Of a stretch of 64,000 nt of DNA, positions 36,154-45,296 are shown piece by piece. Both the position numbers and the translations under genes were made by a program. The notes beneath the pieces are model-generated. The model was given only the letters and a program-made list of their open reading frames with translations. It made no database searches and was not told the origin of the DNA. The DNA lies in assembly GCA_945870185.1 (NCBI GenBank), contig CAMBRK010000013.1:1-64000 (forward strand). The letters are read 5' to 3'. Numbering within the stretch: position 1 is the stretch's first letter; every line of letters begins with the position of its first letter. This DNA is from Aureispira sp. CCB-QB1 (GTDB taxonomy: Bacteria > Bacteroidota > Bacteroidia > Chitinophagales > Saprospiraceae).

Positions 36154-37098
36154 TCACTTACCTTTATCTTTTGGTGCAATGATAATGATACAACCTTCAC
36201 AGTCTCCAGGCTTGGTATCGATGATTCCCTTACTCTTGAGCTTTGCCAGGATATCCTGATATGGCAAGTTGATATTTAACTTCACTCTCATTTCAGGATC
36301 ATACTTAAATTTTTTGTCGATTTTGACTAGTTTCTTGTTGTGTTTTAAAATGTAATTCTTGATAACTGATCCTAGTTTATAAGTAGAGCCTGCTTCTTTC
36401 TTTTCCACAGTTGGCTTCGGTGATGCAATATCTTGTTTTTTGTTCACCATCACTTTTGCCTGAAAAAGAGTATCTTTGATATTCAAATATTTAAATTGGC
36501 CATTTAAATATTGAAATTTATCGCCTTTATGCAATACTATAGCTTGGTCAAGCTTAGCACTATTTGCTATTTTTACTACGCCCTCTTGGTTTTCAATAAA
36601 GATCGTATCCTTGGCTGCAGATATCAAAAATTTAGTTCCTATGACTTCCACTTTTAACGTACCTATATATACATTGAAAGGCATAATACTTTTTTTAACA
36701 TCAAAGCTGGCATTACCGTCAAGGTCAACATTTCTGGTATTTTGTCCTTCAAATGTTATAGGATAATCTATTTTTGCTCCATTCTCTAAAATGATCTTGG
36801 TACCGTCCAGTAGTTCTAAAGTTTTGGGTTCGGTGGCAGTAAAAGACTCTCTAAGTTTTTCTGGTTTTTTAAGTGTCCACAGGCAAAATAAAACCAAAAC
36901 AAATAAGGCAGCTATCGATTGTATCAAAGTATAAAAGGAAAATGTCTTTGCAACTTTACGAGTCTCCACTTCTTGATGAATCACTGTGGGTGCTCCTTCC
37001 ACTTTTTCCATAAATAGATCCCACTCAGCCTGAGTATCATAGACCTTAAAGTCTTTGATTTCTGAATTTTGCTTCAATATGGAATCTAATTTATTCAA
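36154..37098 (-). CDS. FecR-like anti-sigma factor
   Basis: The 314-residue protein has a cytoplasmic N-terminal segment, one transmembrane helix (about 52-68, FYTLIQSIAALFVLVLFCLW), a FecR beta domain (about 85-185; LELLDGTKIILENGAKIDYP, then FDVKKSIMPFNVYIGTLKVEV, which is the typical GTxFxV-type core), and a C-terminal extension with an STN-like short repeat (LNINLPYQDILAKLKSKG). FecR proteins hold and relay signals to an ECF sigma factor. It lies 52 bp after the sigma gene. The start appears to be TTG. No TonB-dependent receptor gene follows, unlike classical fec loci, so the outer signal is unclear. Confidence 0.85.
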   Translation of the reverse strand: MNKLDSILKQNSEIKDFKVYDTQAEWDLFMEKVEGAPTVIHQEVETRKVAKTFSFYTLIQSIAALFVLVLFCLWTLKKPEKLRESFTATEPKTLELLDGTKIILENGAKIDYPITFEGQNTRNVDLDGNASFDVKKSIMPFNVYIGTLKVEVIGTKFLISAAKDTIFIENQEGVVKIANSAKLDQAIVLHKGDKFQYLNGQFKYLNIKDTLFQAKVMVNKKQDIASPKPTVEKKEAGSTYKLGSVIKNYILKHNKKLVKIDKKFKYDPEMRVKLNINLPYQDILAKLKSKGIIDTKPGDCEGCIIIIAPKDKGK

Positions 37099-37150
37099 TT
37101 TTATATTCTATTTTTCTATTAAGACGATATATAATATGTAACTCACATTT

Positions 37151-37729
37151 TTAATCAAAAAAATATGCGTGATTTTTTAATTTTTCTTTAAGATGCTGAG
37201 ATACTCGATACACATTGTCTTCAACACTTCGCTTGGATATTTGGAGATACTCAGCTATCTCTTCATAAGTCAAGCCTTCAAATTTATTCATAACAAATAT
37301 CTCCCTACTCTTATCCTTAAGATCTTTCATAGCCAGCTCAAATGCTTGTCTTACTATGTATGGATCGAGCTGTTCCTCAGTTACATCTTCGATATTGGCT
37401 ATAAGATGATCAGATAAATCATCGGCCTGTCTATGCTTCTGATTCCTTACAAAATCTATCATGGTATTTTTAGTAACTTGATAAAGGTAAGCTTTAGCGG
37501 ATGTTTTGATGATGATTTGCTCTTTTTGGTTCCAGATTTTTATAAACGTATTTTGAACAACTTCTTGGCTATTTTCATAATTATTCAAGTACCTGTTAAC
37601 AAAGTTAACAAGTGGGTTGAAGTAATCTTTAAAAATTATTTCAAAATCAGCCTTACTCTCGAATGGTTTTTTGAAGCAAACTATTAAGTAATATTTACGT
37701 AAAATTAAAAAAAATCGAGATACAAACAC
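37151..37729 (-). CDS. ECF (FecI-like) RNA polymerase sigma factor
   Basis: The 192-residue protein has sigma region 2 (about 35-100; FKDYFNPLVNFVNRYLNN, then QEVVQNTFIKIWNQ, which binds the -10 element and core polymerase) and region 4 (about 125-185; FVMNKFEGLTYEEIAEYLQISKRSVEDNV, a helix-turn-helix). The start is uncertain: the frame begins with GTG at 37729 about 30 residues before region 2, and no ATG lies closer. It is followed by a FecR-like gene and preceded, 15 bp away, by a large histidine kinase gene in the same direction. A TAGTTTTG box at 37740-37747, inside the kinase stop region, could give the sigma gene its own promoter. Confidence 0.88.
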   Translation of the reverse strand: MFVSRFFLILRKYYLIVCFKKPFESKADFEIIFKDYFNPLVNFVNRYLNNYENSQEVVQNTFIKIWNQKEQIIIKTSAKAYLYQVTKNTMIDFVRNQKHRQADDLSDHLIANIEDVTEEQLDPYIVRQAFELAMKDLKDKSREIFVMNKFEGLTYEEIAEYLQISKRSVEDNVYRVSQHLKEKLKNHAYFFD

Positions 37730-37744
37730 TATTTAGACACAAAA

Positions 37745-40700
37745 CTAATCTAAAGTCACCCTATTTTCATCTATATAATGTTCATCTGATCTCATCAAGG
37801 GTATGGAAACAAAAAAATCTGTGCCTACACCAGGAACCGTTTCGAAATATATTTTACCGTTAAAGGAATCAATCATATTGGCAGATATAGCGAGTCCAAG
37901 TCCTGTTCCAGAGTTTTTGGTGGTAAAATTAGGCGTAAAAACCTTATCTTTCATATGATCAGGAATACCTGTTCCATTATCAGTAATCCGGATGACTGCA
38001 TCATTTTGCTGTTTTTTGAGTTCGATCTCTATCTTACCTCGTCTACTCTCCGGTATGGCCTGAATCGCATTTTTCAGGAGATTATTGAGAATTCTTACCA
38101 AATGATTTTTATCTGCAAAAACATATAAGTCATCTATCGGCTCGATCATATGTATATCCATATCATCTCTCTTTCTGAATAGATCATGTATGGTTTCAAT
38201 CACTTCATTCAAAATGACTTTTTCATTAGTAGCTTGAGGCATAGCTGCAAAATTCGAAAATTCATTGGCAATTTGACTCAGATTATCTATTTGTTCTATC
38301 AGCACAGCTGATACCCTCGGTATCATTTCGTGAGCTCTTTCAGGATTATCCTTTGCTGTTTTTTCAAGATATTGAATATTGAGCTTCATGGGTGTCAATG
38401 GATTTTTGATTTCGTGAGCCACTTGTTTGGCCATCTCCCGCCAAGCCATATCTCGCTCAGTTTTGGCCAATAAACCCGCACTTTTATCCAGTTCCTGAGT
38501 CAGATTATTGTAATCACCTATTAACGTTCCGATTTCATCATTAGATTGCCATTCCAACAATTCATTAGATTTACCCAATTTGAATTTTTTCAGTTTTTCT
38601 GCAAGAATAGATAACGGCTGTGTAATGGATTGTGCAATAGTAATGGCGATAGCTCCCGCGATCAAAAACAAAAAGATATAGGCGTTTAATATAGTACTTA
38701 AAAAATCAAGGATGTTGGCAGCAGACTGATAATGTGATGGCTTGTATACATGTAAATATCCCAAAGGCTTAGATTGATTATTGAGAAACATAGGAATAAA
38801 GTTAAAACTTTGGAAATTACCCATGTTTATAGATTGGCTAGGGTTAGTCTTACTTAGTTTCCAGAAATGATATGGGATTTTAATCTCTACATCTGCCTTA
38901 GACGTAGTACCGATCAGTGATCCATTAGAGTCATATAGCGATAAACTTTTATCATAAATGTAAGATAAATTGTTGAGCTTACTATTTAAAAATGAAAGGG
39001 CATATTCATCTTCAGAAAAATCTTGTATCTCCGTTTTAATATGATTGACTACACTCAATGTTTCTTCTTGATGGCGAATATTCTGTTGTGCTTGTATCAA
39101 ATTTCTAAAATAAATTCCCGTAATCGCCCCAATTATTAAAAAAGTAAATAAAATCAAAACGATGATTGAAAGTTGAATTTTGGTTTTCAAAGATGATTTT
39201 TCGCCAAATTTCATGTCTAGGTTTTTGGGTAAAAATTCGAATCGTGTATTTAACCAAGACAGTATCAATATAACAAACCCTCCAATAGTAAAAATAAATG
39301 AAAATAAAGAAATCGGCTTAATCAACCCTGAAACTTTTTTCCATGAAATCAATCTATATTGTTCAGATGGGTTGTAGACTACAAAGGAGTACCCACCCAT
39401 AATATTTGTTTCAGAAATTTTGGATATTGTTTCAAAATCAGGATTTCCGGAGTAAGTTTCTGACTTTTCTACTAAATTACCTTTATTAAAGATAGCAAAC
39501 CCATATTTTTGGGAAAACTCTGTTTCTAAGGGTTTTAGTTTTTTGTCTGAAATGGTAAGAAACAAGTACCACGACCCATTAACGGGAGTAGTACGAGCTA
39601 TCTCAAATCTGACGATATATTTATTCTCAAAAGGATTAAAATAGACATTTTTACCTATTCTTTTAGCGTTTTTGTATGACAAATTCAATTTGTAAAAATC
39701 GGCAAAATGATTCTTAAATAGTGTAGTTCCTGTATTTTTATTAAACAGTTCGATCTTTACTTTAAATGAATCACTTTCAAAATAACCCATACTGTCTATC
39801 ATATAACCATACATATCATCAGCATCTAGCTTAGAATTTACTTCCAAGGTAGAAATTTTGGTAAATATGTCTTGAGTTATCCATCGCTGCTGTAACGATT
39901 CTATTTCACTGACTACACGTGTATTGGGTTCTGAATAGTAAGATTTTAAAAAAGCATCTCTTTCCGAAATATCTTTTTCAAGACCAAAATAAAACAAGGT
40001 AACCGCAAGAAAACCGGAGAACAATACCATCCACCAGATCAAGTAAGTGATCTTTTTGTCATTGTTTTCAGTATAGGCATCTATAACCAGTGTATAGGCT
40101 GCAACAAAAACCAAAAACATCCATATCGGAACAGGTGAAGGCCAAATGGCTAATGATAAAATAAATCCTAAAATCCACCCTATTCCACTGTATAAAAACT
40201 TGGTTTGATTAGATAGTGTCCCTAAATTGACCCATTCATAAAGTATTTGGGTACATTGAAAAATGACTAAACATTTAAACAGAAAACATATGATCAGTAA
40301 AAAACTTATAGCATTAAATTCAAGAAGTGCTTCGATCTCAAGATTGGCACTACTATGGAGCACAAAACCTTGTATGGTATGAATAAAAGTATAAAAAAGC
40401 AAAAAAGTAATGCTTCCCGCAAATATGGCTATCACCTTAGGACTTCTCCCAATGAGATGCTTCAAGTATTTTAACCCGATAGGAAGCCAAAGGACTAAAA
40501 AGATTTCTGCTACTACATTAATAAGTAAATGGGCAAGATTTGGCGAAAAGAAAGAATCTATATTCTGAACATCAAAAATTTCAAGCTCACCCACCAAATA
40601 ATGATCAAAATAAAACACATGAAGACACTTATACAAAACAAAAACCAAAGCTGCAAATGATAATATCCTTACATTTTTGGCACTTTCTACCTTCAACTGT

Positions 40701-41248
40701 GTAGTAAAAAAGATTCCCAGAAATATGAAAGCAAAATATGAAAGTACCCAACCTATCTTTTTAAATACAGGAAAACTACTGCTTTCCAATACTTGAATTC
40801 CCAACCGGTGTGACCCTACATTAAAATCCAAATTTCCAATATTTTGGGTCAAGATATAGTTATGGCTATAGAGTACTAGATGATTATATGCACTGATATC
40901 CAGTTTTACTATGACCTTCTGAATAGTATCACCTATGGTCGCTAATTGGAAGGATGACTCTACCTCGGATTTTGAAATTTCTGAAGCGTGATTCCAGAAC
41001 ACTATACTATCTCGATAAAACACATCTATGGCAAGAGGGACTGCATCCAGAGCCTTAAGCATTACCTTGTCTTGATCGCTTTTTAAATACTGGTCAACTA
41101 TATTTTGGGTTTGGGATAGGTAACGTTCTATGTCCGTTTTGCACCTATGTACGGTTTCTTTTTCATCTATTGAAATAGCACTTCCTATAAAAGCAAGCAA
41201 GGCCAAGATGAATAATATGATAGATATCTTTAAAGAGTGTTTAAGCAT
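37745..41248 (-). CDS. Large NtrY-like sensor histidine kinase
   Basis: The 1167-residue protein has a first transmembrane helix (about 8-26), a periplasmic region, a block of seven or so membrane helices (about 160-430), a second extracytoplasmic region, a further helix pair around 645-700, another sensor region, and a helix at about 855-875 followed by HAMP (about 878-930). The kinase core has the H-box AHEIKNPLTPMKLNIQYLEK (His945), the N-box ILNNLLKNAIQAIP, and G-boxes DNGTGIP and GTGLGLAIS. The H-box and overall order match NtrY-type kinases. No NtrX-like response regulator is adjacent; instead an ECF sigma gene begins 15 bp downstream. It senses an unknown envelope signal. Confidence 0.88.
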   Translation of the reverse strand: MLKHSLKISIILFILALLAFIGSAISIDEKETVHRCKTDIERYLSQTQNIVDQYLKSDQDKVMLKALDAVPLAIDVFYRDSIVFWNHASEISKSEVESSFQLATIGDTIQKVIVKLDISAYNHLVLYSHNYILTQNIGNLDFNVGSHRLGIQVLESSSFPVFKKIGWVLSYFAFIFLGIFFTTQLKVESAKNVRILSFAALVFVLYKCLHVFYFDHYLVGELEIFDVQNIDSFFSPNLAHLLINVVAEIFLVLWLPIGLKYLKHLIGRSPKVIAIFAGSITFLLFYTFIHTIQGFVLHSSANLEIEALLEFNAISFLLIICFLFKCLVIFQCTQILYEWVNLGTLSNQTKFLYSGIGWILGFILSLAIWPSPVPIWMFLVFVAAYTLVIDAYTENNDKKITYLIWWMVLFSGFLAVTLFYFGLEKDISERDAFLKSYYSEPNTRVVSEIESLQQRWITQDIFTKISTLEVNSKLDADDMYGYMIDSMGYFESDSFKVKIELFNKNTGTTLFKNHFADFYKLNLSYKNAKRIGKNVYFNPFENKYIVRFEIARTTPVNGSWYLFLTISDKKLKPLETEFSQKYGFAIFNKGNLVEKSETYSGNPDFETISKISETNIMGGYSFVVYNPSEQYRLISWKKVSGLIKPISLFSFIFTIGGFVILILSWLNTRFEFLPKNLDMKFGEKSSLKTKIQLSIIVLILFTFLIIGAITGIYFRNLIQAQQNIRHQEETLSVVNHIKTEIQDFSEDEYALSFLNSKLNNLSYIYDKSLSLYDSNGSLIGTTSKADVEIKIPYHFWKLSKTNPSQSINMGNFQSFNFIPMFLNNQSKPLGYLHVYKPSHYQSAANILDFLSTILNAYIFLFLIAGAIAITIAQSITQPLSILAEKLKKFKLGKSNELLEWQSNDEIGTLIGDYNNLTQELDKSAGLLAKTERDMAWREMAKQVAHEIKNPLTPMKLNIQYLEKTAKDNPERAHEMIPRVSAVLIEQIDNLSQIANEFSNFAAMPQATNEKVILNEVIETIHDLFRKRDDMDIHMIEPIDDLYVFADKNHLVRILNNLLKNAIQAIPESRRGKIEIELKKQQNDAVIRITDNGTGIPDHMKDKVFTPNFTTKNSGTGLGLAISANMIDSFNGKIYFETVPGVGTDFFVSIPLMRSDEHYIDENRVTLD

Positions 41249-41539
41249 ATACCACCCAATGATTTGTTGTCCAAAGACACTGTATTGTAAATAAAGGGCT
41301 AAGATATTACAAATCTGAATAATAAGAAAATAAACATTAAAAATAAATGTAATATCAATTTAGAATTGGTTTAGCCCACTAAGATTCGAACAAAATTACA
41401 AATAGTTATTAAAAATATGGTTACAAATATTACTAGCATGATTTCTGTCTTCCAGGAGACAATACTTCAATTTGATAAATAAAACCAACCAGCAAATCAG
41501 TTTTAGAACGTATCTTTAAATCAACAAAATTTAAAAATT

Positions 41540-43648
41540 ATGAGACTCAAATTTTTCTTATTAAAAATCATTGTATTGTTATCATTTTGTTCATCACTAG
41601 AAGCACAGAATAATAATTTTAGATTTATAGACCCAAAAGCACAATGGAGGAGTGGACTAGGCTTGATTACTTATGCAGAATATATAGTGAGGATTGACCA
41701 GAACTTTGCACATTGTGACTTGTACCTTACTTATACAGCCAATATTCCCAACTTTACAAACCCAAAAGATACTTTTGAAGTTGTTCAGTATTTTAATTTA
41801 CCTAAGCAAACTTTGGTCACAGATTCTTGGTTATGGGTTGATTCAGTGATCATGAAAGCCGATATTTTGGAAAGGCGTTCAGCTTTTAATATTTATGAAG
41901 GGATTGTGAACAGAAGACAAGATCCATCAATACTTTTTAAAAATTCTGAAACACAATATGAATTTAGAATTTTTCCGATTGCAAATAAAAAATCAAGAAG
42001 GGTTAAACTCTCTTTTACCATACCCTTAAACAGAGTGAAGGACAATTTGTCATTACCATTGCCTGTAGGTCTCATTTCTGCGTCGGTTACAAAACCAAAC
42101 ATCCTCATAAAAGTTAAGTATGATGAAACATATCAAAAAATAATTAATGATTTAGGGTTTTCAGAGACATATGATAACTTCTTGGGTAAGCATTATAAAA
42201 CAACTGTACTCCCTACGACTTATAGTTTAAGTCCAGAGCTTCCTATAAATATTCAAATGAATCAAAGTCAAGTAATTTTTGCTACGCAGAAAACACCTGA
42301 AAATGATTTGAAGAAAAATTATCAAATTTCATTCAACCCCTTATTATCCTTTGGCTTAGATAATAGCGAAGCACGAAATGTGGTCATATTAATAGATCAT
42401 GAAACAGTAACTAGCTCAATTAATAAACAAAGTATGATTAATAATGTGAAAGCATTTATGAATAATACTTTGTATCCGACTGATTCTATTCAAATCATTT
42501 TCACCAATAACAAAGCCAATACATTATTCAATACCTTTATTCCTTATAATGCCAACACATTAAATAATTTTTTAAATACTATAACTTTAGGAGATATAAG
42601 CCTTTTATATAGTGGGATGTATGATGCTTATGACCTTCTTAAAAATAAAGCTAATCCAGTCTTAGTAGTCTTTTCATCAGGTGTTTCTTTTGCCAACAGT
42701 TCTGTGGCAGCATCTGCGAAAAACAATTTGTATAATTTATTCAAAACTGTTCCAAAATCTTTTTTTATTAATTATAATAATGCAAATGCACCAGGTTTTT
42801 GGTACCAAAATCAGTTTTATTACGGTAACAACTTATTTTACAATACTATGTCTTCAAATTCGGGAGGTACATTTGTCTCTTTAGTAGGAAATATCAATAA
42901 CGTTTCTTCTCCTTCAGCAGCAATACAAAGAATTTCAGAAAATTTTGAAGAATACAGCTTAAATAATTATGAAATGGAAATACGAATTAAATCAGCGGAC
43001 GGAGGATTTAGTTACGATAATACTAACTTTAAAAATAAAAAAACCGGATTTTCTCAAACAGGATTATTAGTAGGAAAACCACCTTATACCATCGAAGGAG
43101 TCTTTTACAATGAAAAAGATGTCGTTTCAAAAAAATTTATAATCGATGAAATTAACATCAATGATGGATACGCTCATGCTGATCAAATACATGCAGGGCT
43201 TAACATTTTAAAATTTGAAACAGAAGCATTAAAAACTAAAGAGTCCCAAATTGTAAATTTGAGTTTAGAAAACAGGGTATTATCTAGATTTACTGCATTT
43301 TTAGCATTAGAACCTAATCTTCAAACCCCATGCTTTACCTGTGAAGATGAGTCCAATACACCAACTGCTACCAATCAAACTCAATTTGGCCATCAAGTTA
43401 AAGTATTCCCTAATCCATTCTCTGAAATTATCGCCATTGAGATTCAAGATGTAAAAAATGCAAAAATAGAAGATCTCAGTATTTTTGACTCTATGGGAAG
43501 AAAATATGATGTAGCATATGATGTTAAATATAATGATGATAGCCTTAGTATTACTATACAAGGAGGAAATCTTAAATCCGGTATCTATTTTGTAAAAGTA
43601 AAGCTTGGTGATAAATTATTGACTTTTAAGATAATAAAAAGTTCTTAA
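41540..43648 (+). CDS. Secreted VIT/VWA-like protein with a T9SS type A sorting domain
   Basis: The 702-residue protein has a signal peptide (about 1-22), a VIT domain (about 45-165, including ILERRSAFNIYEGIVNRR and YEFRIFPI), a VWA-like domain (about 275-445), and a T9SS type A domain (about 630-702; VKVFPNPFSEIIAI, then LKSGIYFVKV). The usual MIDAS DxSxS reads DHETV here, so metal binding by the VWA fold is doubtful. Proteins with VIT plus VWA resemble inter-alpha-trypsin inhibitor heavy chains and occur on bacterial surfaces with unknown ligands. It is monocistronic. The A/T-rich upstream region has no full promoter match. Confidence 0.82.
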   Translation: MRLKFFLLKIIVLLSFCSSLEAQNNNFRFIDPKAQWRSGLGLITYAEYIVRIDQNFAHCDLYLTYTANIPNFTNPKDTFEVVQYFNLPKQTLVTDSWLWVDSVIMKADILERRSAFNIYEGIVNRRQDPSILFKNSETQYEFRIFPIANKKSRRVKLSFTIPLNRVKDNLSLPLPVGLISASVTKPNILIKVKYDETYQKIINDLGFSETYDNFLGKHYKTTVLPTTYSLSPELPINIQMNQSQVIFATQKTPENDLKKNYQISFNPLLSFGLDNSEARNVVILIDHETVTSSINKQSMINNVKAFMNNTLYPTDSIQIIFTNNKANTLFNTFIPYNANTLNNFLNTITLGDISLLYSGMYDAYDLLKNKANPVLVVFSSGVSFANSSVAASAKNNLYNLFKTVPKSFFINYNNANAPGFWYQNQFYYGNNLFYNTMSSNSGGTFVSLVGNINNVSSPSAAIQRISENFEEYSLNNYEMEIRIKSADGGFSYDNTNFKNKKTGFSQTGLLVGKPPYTIEGVFYNEKDVVSKKFIIDEININDGYAHADQIHAGLNILKFETEALKTKESQIVNLSLENRVLSRFTAFLALEPNLQTPCFTCEDESNTPTATNQTQFGHQVKVFPNPFSEIIAIEIQDVKNAKIEDLSIFDSMGRKYDVAYDVKYNDDSLSITIQGGNLKSGIYFVKVKLGDKLLTFKIIKSS

Positions 43649-43727
43649 TACAAGTCGATTAAAACACAATCTTAGTAAGCAGTTTCTTTAAAAATGCATT
43701 ATCTCCTATAAAACCATAAATAACTAC

Positions 43728-43735
43728 TACCTTTG
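43728..43735 (+). promoter_or_regulatory. -7 box TACCTTTG for rnpB
   Basis: A full TAnnTTTG match ends 5 nt before the first base of the rnpB P1 helix (43740), the spacing expected for a start of transcription. The -33 TTG is absent at the standard distance. Confidence 0.6.
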
Positions 43736-43739
43736 TGGT

Positions 43740-44101
43740 AGATATACCGCTCTATCGCTTGTGACTGTTGTTGCAAGAGGAAAGTCCGGACAACGTAGAG
43801 CACCACACCATCTAACGGATGGGATCATGCTTAGGTATGGTACAGCTTAGTGTCACAGAAAATAACCGCCGGCTTGCCGGTAAGGGTGAAAATGAGAGGT
43901 AAGAGCTCTCGTGGTGTTGCAGTAATGCAGGATCAGGACAAACCTTGTGGGTTGAAATGCCATGTATATTCACAGCCTCTCGTAGGAGAAACTGGCTCGG
44001 TTTTCAGGTAGTACTACCTATGTGAAGGGGTAGGCAGCTTAGATAAATGATAGAGCAGATACTAATGAGTATTGGACAGAATCCGGCTTACAGGTATATC
44101 T
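43740..44101 (+). ncRNA. rnpB: RNase P RNA (bacterial type A)
   Basis: The segment carries the universal RNase P RNA core: AGAGGAAAGTCCGGAC (near 43779, the P4/J region), later GGGTGAAA and GAGAGGTAAGAGC elements, and the 3' core around ACAGAATCCGGCTTA. The ends pair perfectly: AGATATACC (43740-43748) with GGTATATCT (44093-44101), giving helix P1. The length of about 360 nt is normal. It is the catalytic RNA that trims tRNA 5' ends together with RnpA. It has its own promoter box and terminator, and lies between a plus-strand T9SS gene and a minus-strand transporter operon. Confidence 0.96.
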
Positions 44102-44108
44102 CTTTTTA

Positions 44109-44154
44109 AAAACAGTCAAATGATTCTTGTTTTATTTGACTGTTTTTTTTTTTT
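44109..44154 (+). terminator. Intrinsic terminator of rnpB
   Basis: An 11-bp perfect stem, AACAGTCAAAT (44111-44121) with ATTTGACTGTT (44134-44144), is followed by a run of T to 44154. The opposite strand ends in TTTTTAAAAAGA, so it may also serve the converging transporter operon. Confidence 0.92.
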
Positions 44155-44159
44155 GCTAT

Positions 44160-45296
44160 TTATTGGTTAGTTCTAATTTTACTTAAATAGTGGTTGGCTA
44201 TGATATTTAAACTTAAAATAATCACCATAATGGCCAAGCCAGGGAATACGACCAACCACCATTGTTGCATATCTCTTCCAGAAGCCATCATTTTGCCCCA
44301 GGTAACCGTTTCTACAGGTAGCCCAATACCCAAAAATGATATGGTAGACTCTGCTAGGATAGCTCCTGAAACACTAAAGCAGATCAAAACGATCATGGTT
44401 GGCATAATGTTGGGTAAGATATGCCTGATCAGTATTCTTAAATCTGAAAATCCTAGTATTCTAGCGGCAGTGATGTAATTTTCTTCCATGATGGCCAAAG
44501 TCTCTGCGCGAGCATGTCTGGCAAATTCTGTCCAACCTAATATCGTAATCATAAAAATGATATTCCAAACAGAAGGTATCACAAAAACACCGGTCAAAGC
44601 CAAAAGCAAAAATATACCGGGAAATGATTTACGCCAAGTTATGATTTTCATCAATAATTGATCCGGATTTATTCGATATTTGGGTGTTTTCTTCAATATA
44701 TGGTCAGATATAAAATACAGCATACCCAAAATAAATAGAATCAGTAGAGCTATCCAAACAGCTCCTGTAAGTCCGGAATAGATCCACTCAAAGATGAAAT
44801 AAAACCCACCAAAGGTAATTCCAGTAATCAGAATAATATATTGTAAAATATTGATTGCTATACCTTTGACGCTGTAGTATGCTGCAGCCATACCCAGAGA
44901 AGTCCCTATAAAAAAGGTAAATATCACAGATAAAACGCCTATCATCAGTGATATTCTGGTGCCGTGAATCATACCTGCAGCGGTGTCCCTGCCGAGTTTG
45001 TCCGTACCGAGCCAATGAATTTTACCATTTCCATGAGTTGGGTAAGATCCCGGTGATAATGAAGCGTGACCATTGATATTGGTTGTCTGTGGTCCATAAG
45101 GTATACATGCCAAAATACAACTCTGATCATCAGTTTTTGCAAGGGTATTCTCTAAAAAAGGGAAAGTCGCCGACCCGTTAACATGGCAATAAAGTGGCTT
45201 CTCGTTAGCCATCATAGGTCCAAAAATGGCTACCAATATGTACACTACAATGACCAATACAGATAATTTTACCCCCAAAAACGCACTTGTCTTCAT
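44160..45296 (-). CDS. ABC transporter permease, DppC/OppC type, with an inserted membrane segment
   Basis: The frame is open from 45335 (391 residues), but the ATG at 45296 overlaps the stop of the preceding permease (ATGA) and gives 378 residues starting MKTSAFLGVK, so I chose it. It has an N-terminal helix (about 10-27), a periplasmic loop with WLGTDKLGRDTAAGMIHGTR (classic DppC), and the EAA-loop region WTEFARHARAETLAIMEENYI. Between the helices that are normally consecutive in the core lies an extra stretch of about 85 residues with one or two more helices (IALLILFILGMLYFISDHIL). The protein is therefore longer than the usual 300. It imports oligopeptides with the neighbouring permease and binding protein; ATPases must be encoded elsewhere. 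Confidence 0.85.
   Translation of the reverse strand: MKTSAFLGVKLSVLVIVVYILVAIFGPMMANEKPLYCHVNGSATFPFLENTLAKTDDQSCILACIPYGPQTTNINGHASLSPGSYPTHGNGKIHWLGTDKLGRDTAAGMIHGTRISLMIGVLSVIFTFFIGTSLGMAAAYYSVKGIAINILQYIILITGITFGGFYFIFEWIYSGLTGAVWIALLILFILGMLYFISDHILKKTPKYRINPDQLLMKIITWRKSFPGIFLLLALTGVFVIPSVWNIIFMITILGWTEFARHARAETLAIMEENYITAARILGFSDLRILIRHILPNIMPTMIVLICFSVSGAILAESTISFLGIGLPVETVTWGKMMASGRDMQQWWLVVFPGLAIMVIILSLNIIANHYLSKIRTNQ

Noticed and set aside
37722-37729. A further promoter-like box (TAGTGTTTG) at the ECF sigma gene start
   Set aside because: It has three bases between TA and TTTG, one more than the consensus.
41381-41400. GATTCGAAC resembling the T-arm of a tRNA
   Set aside because: No acceptor or anticodon stem can be formed around it on either strand.
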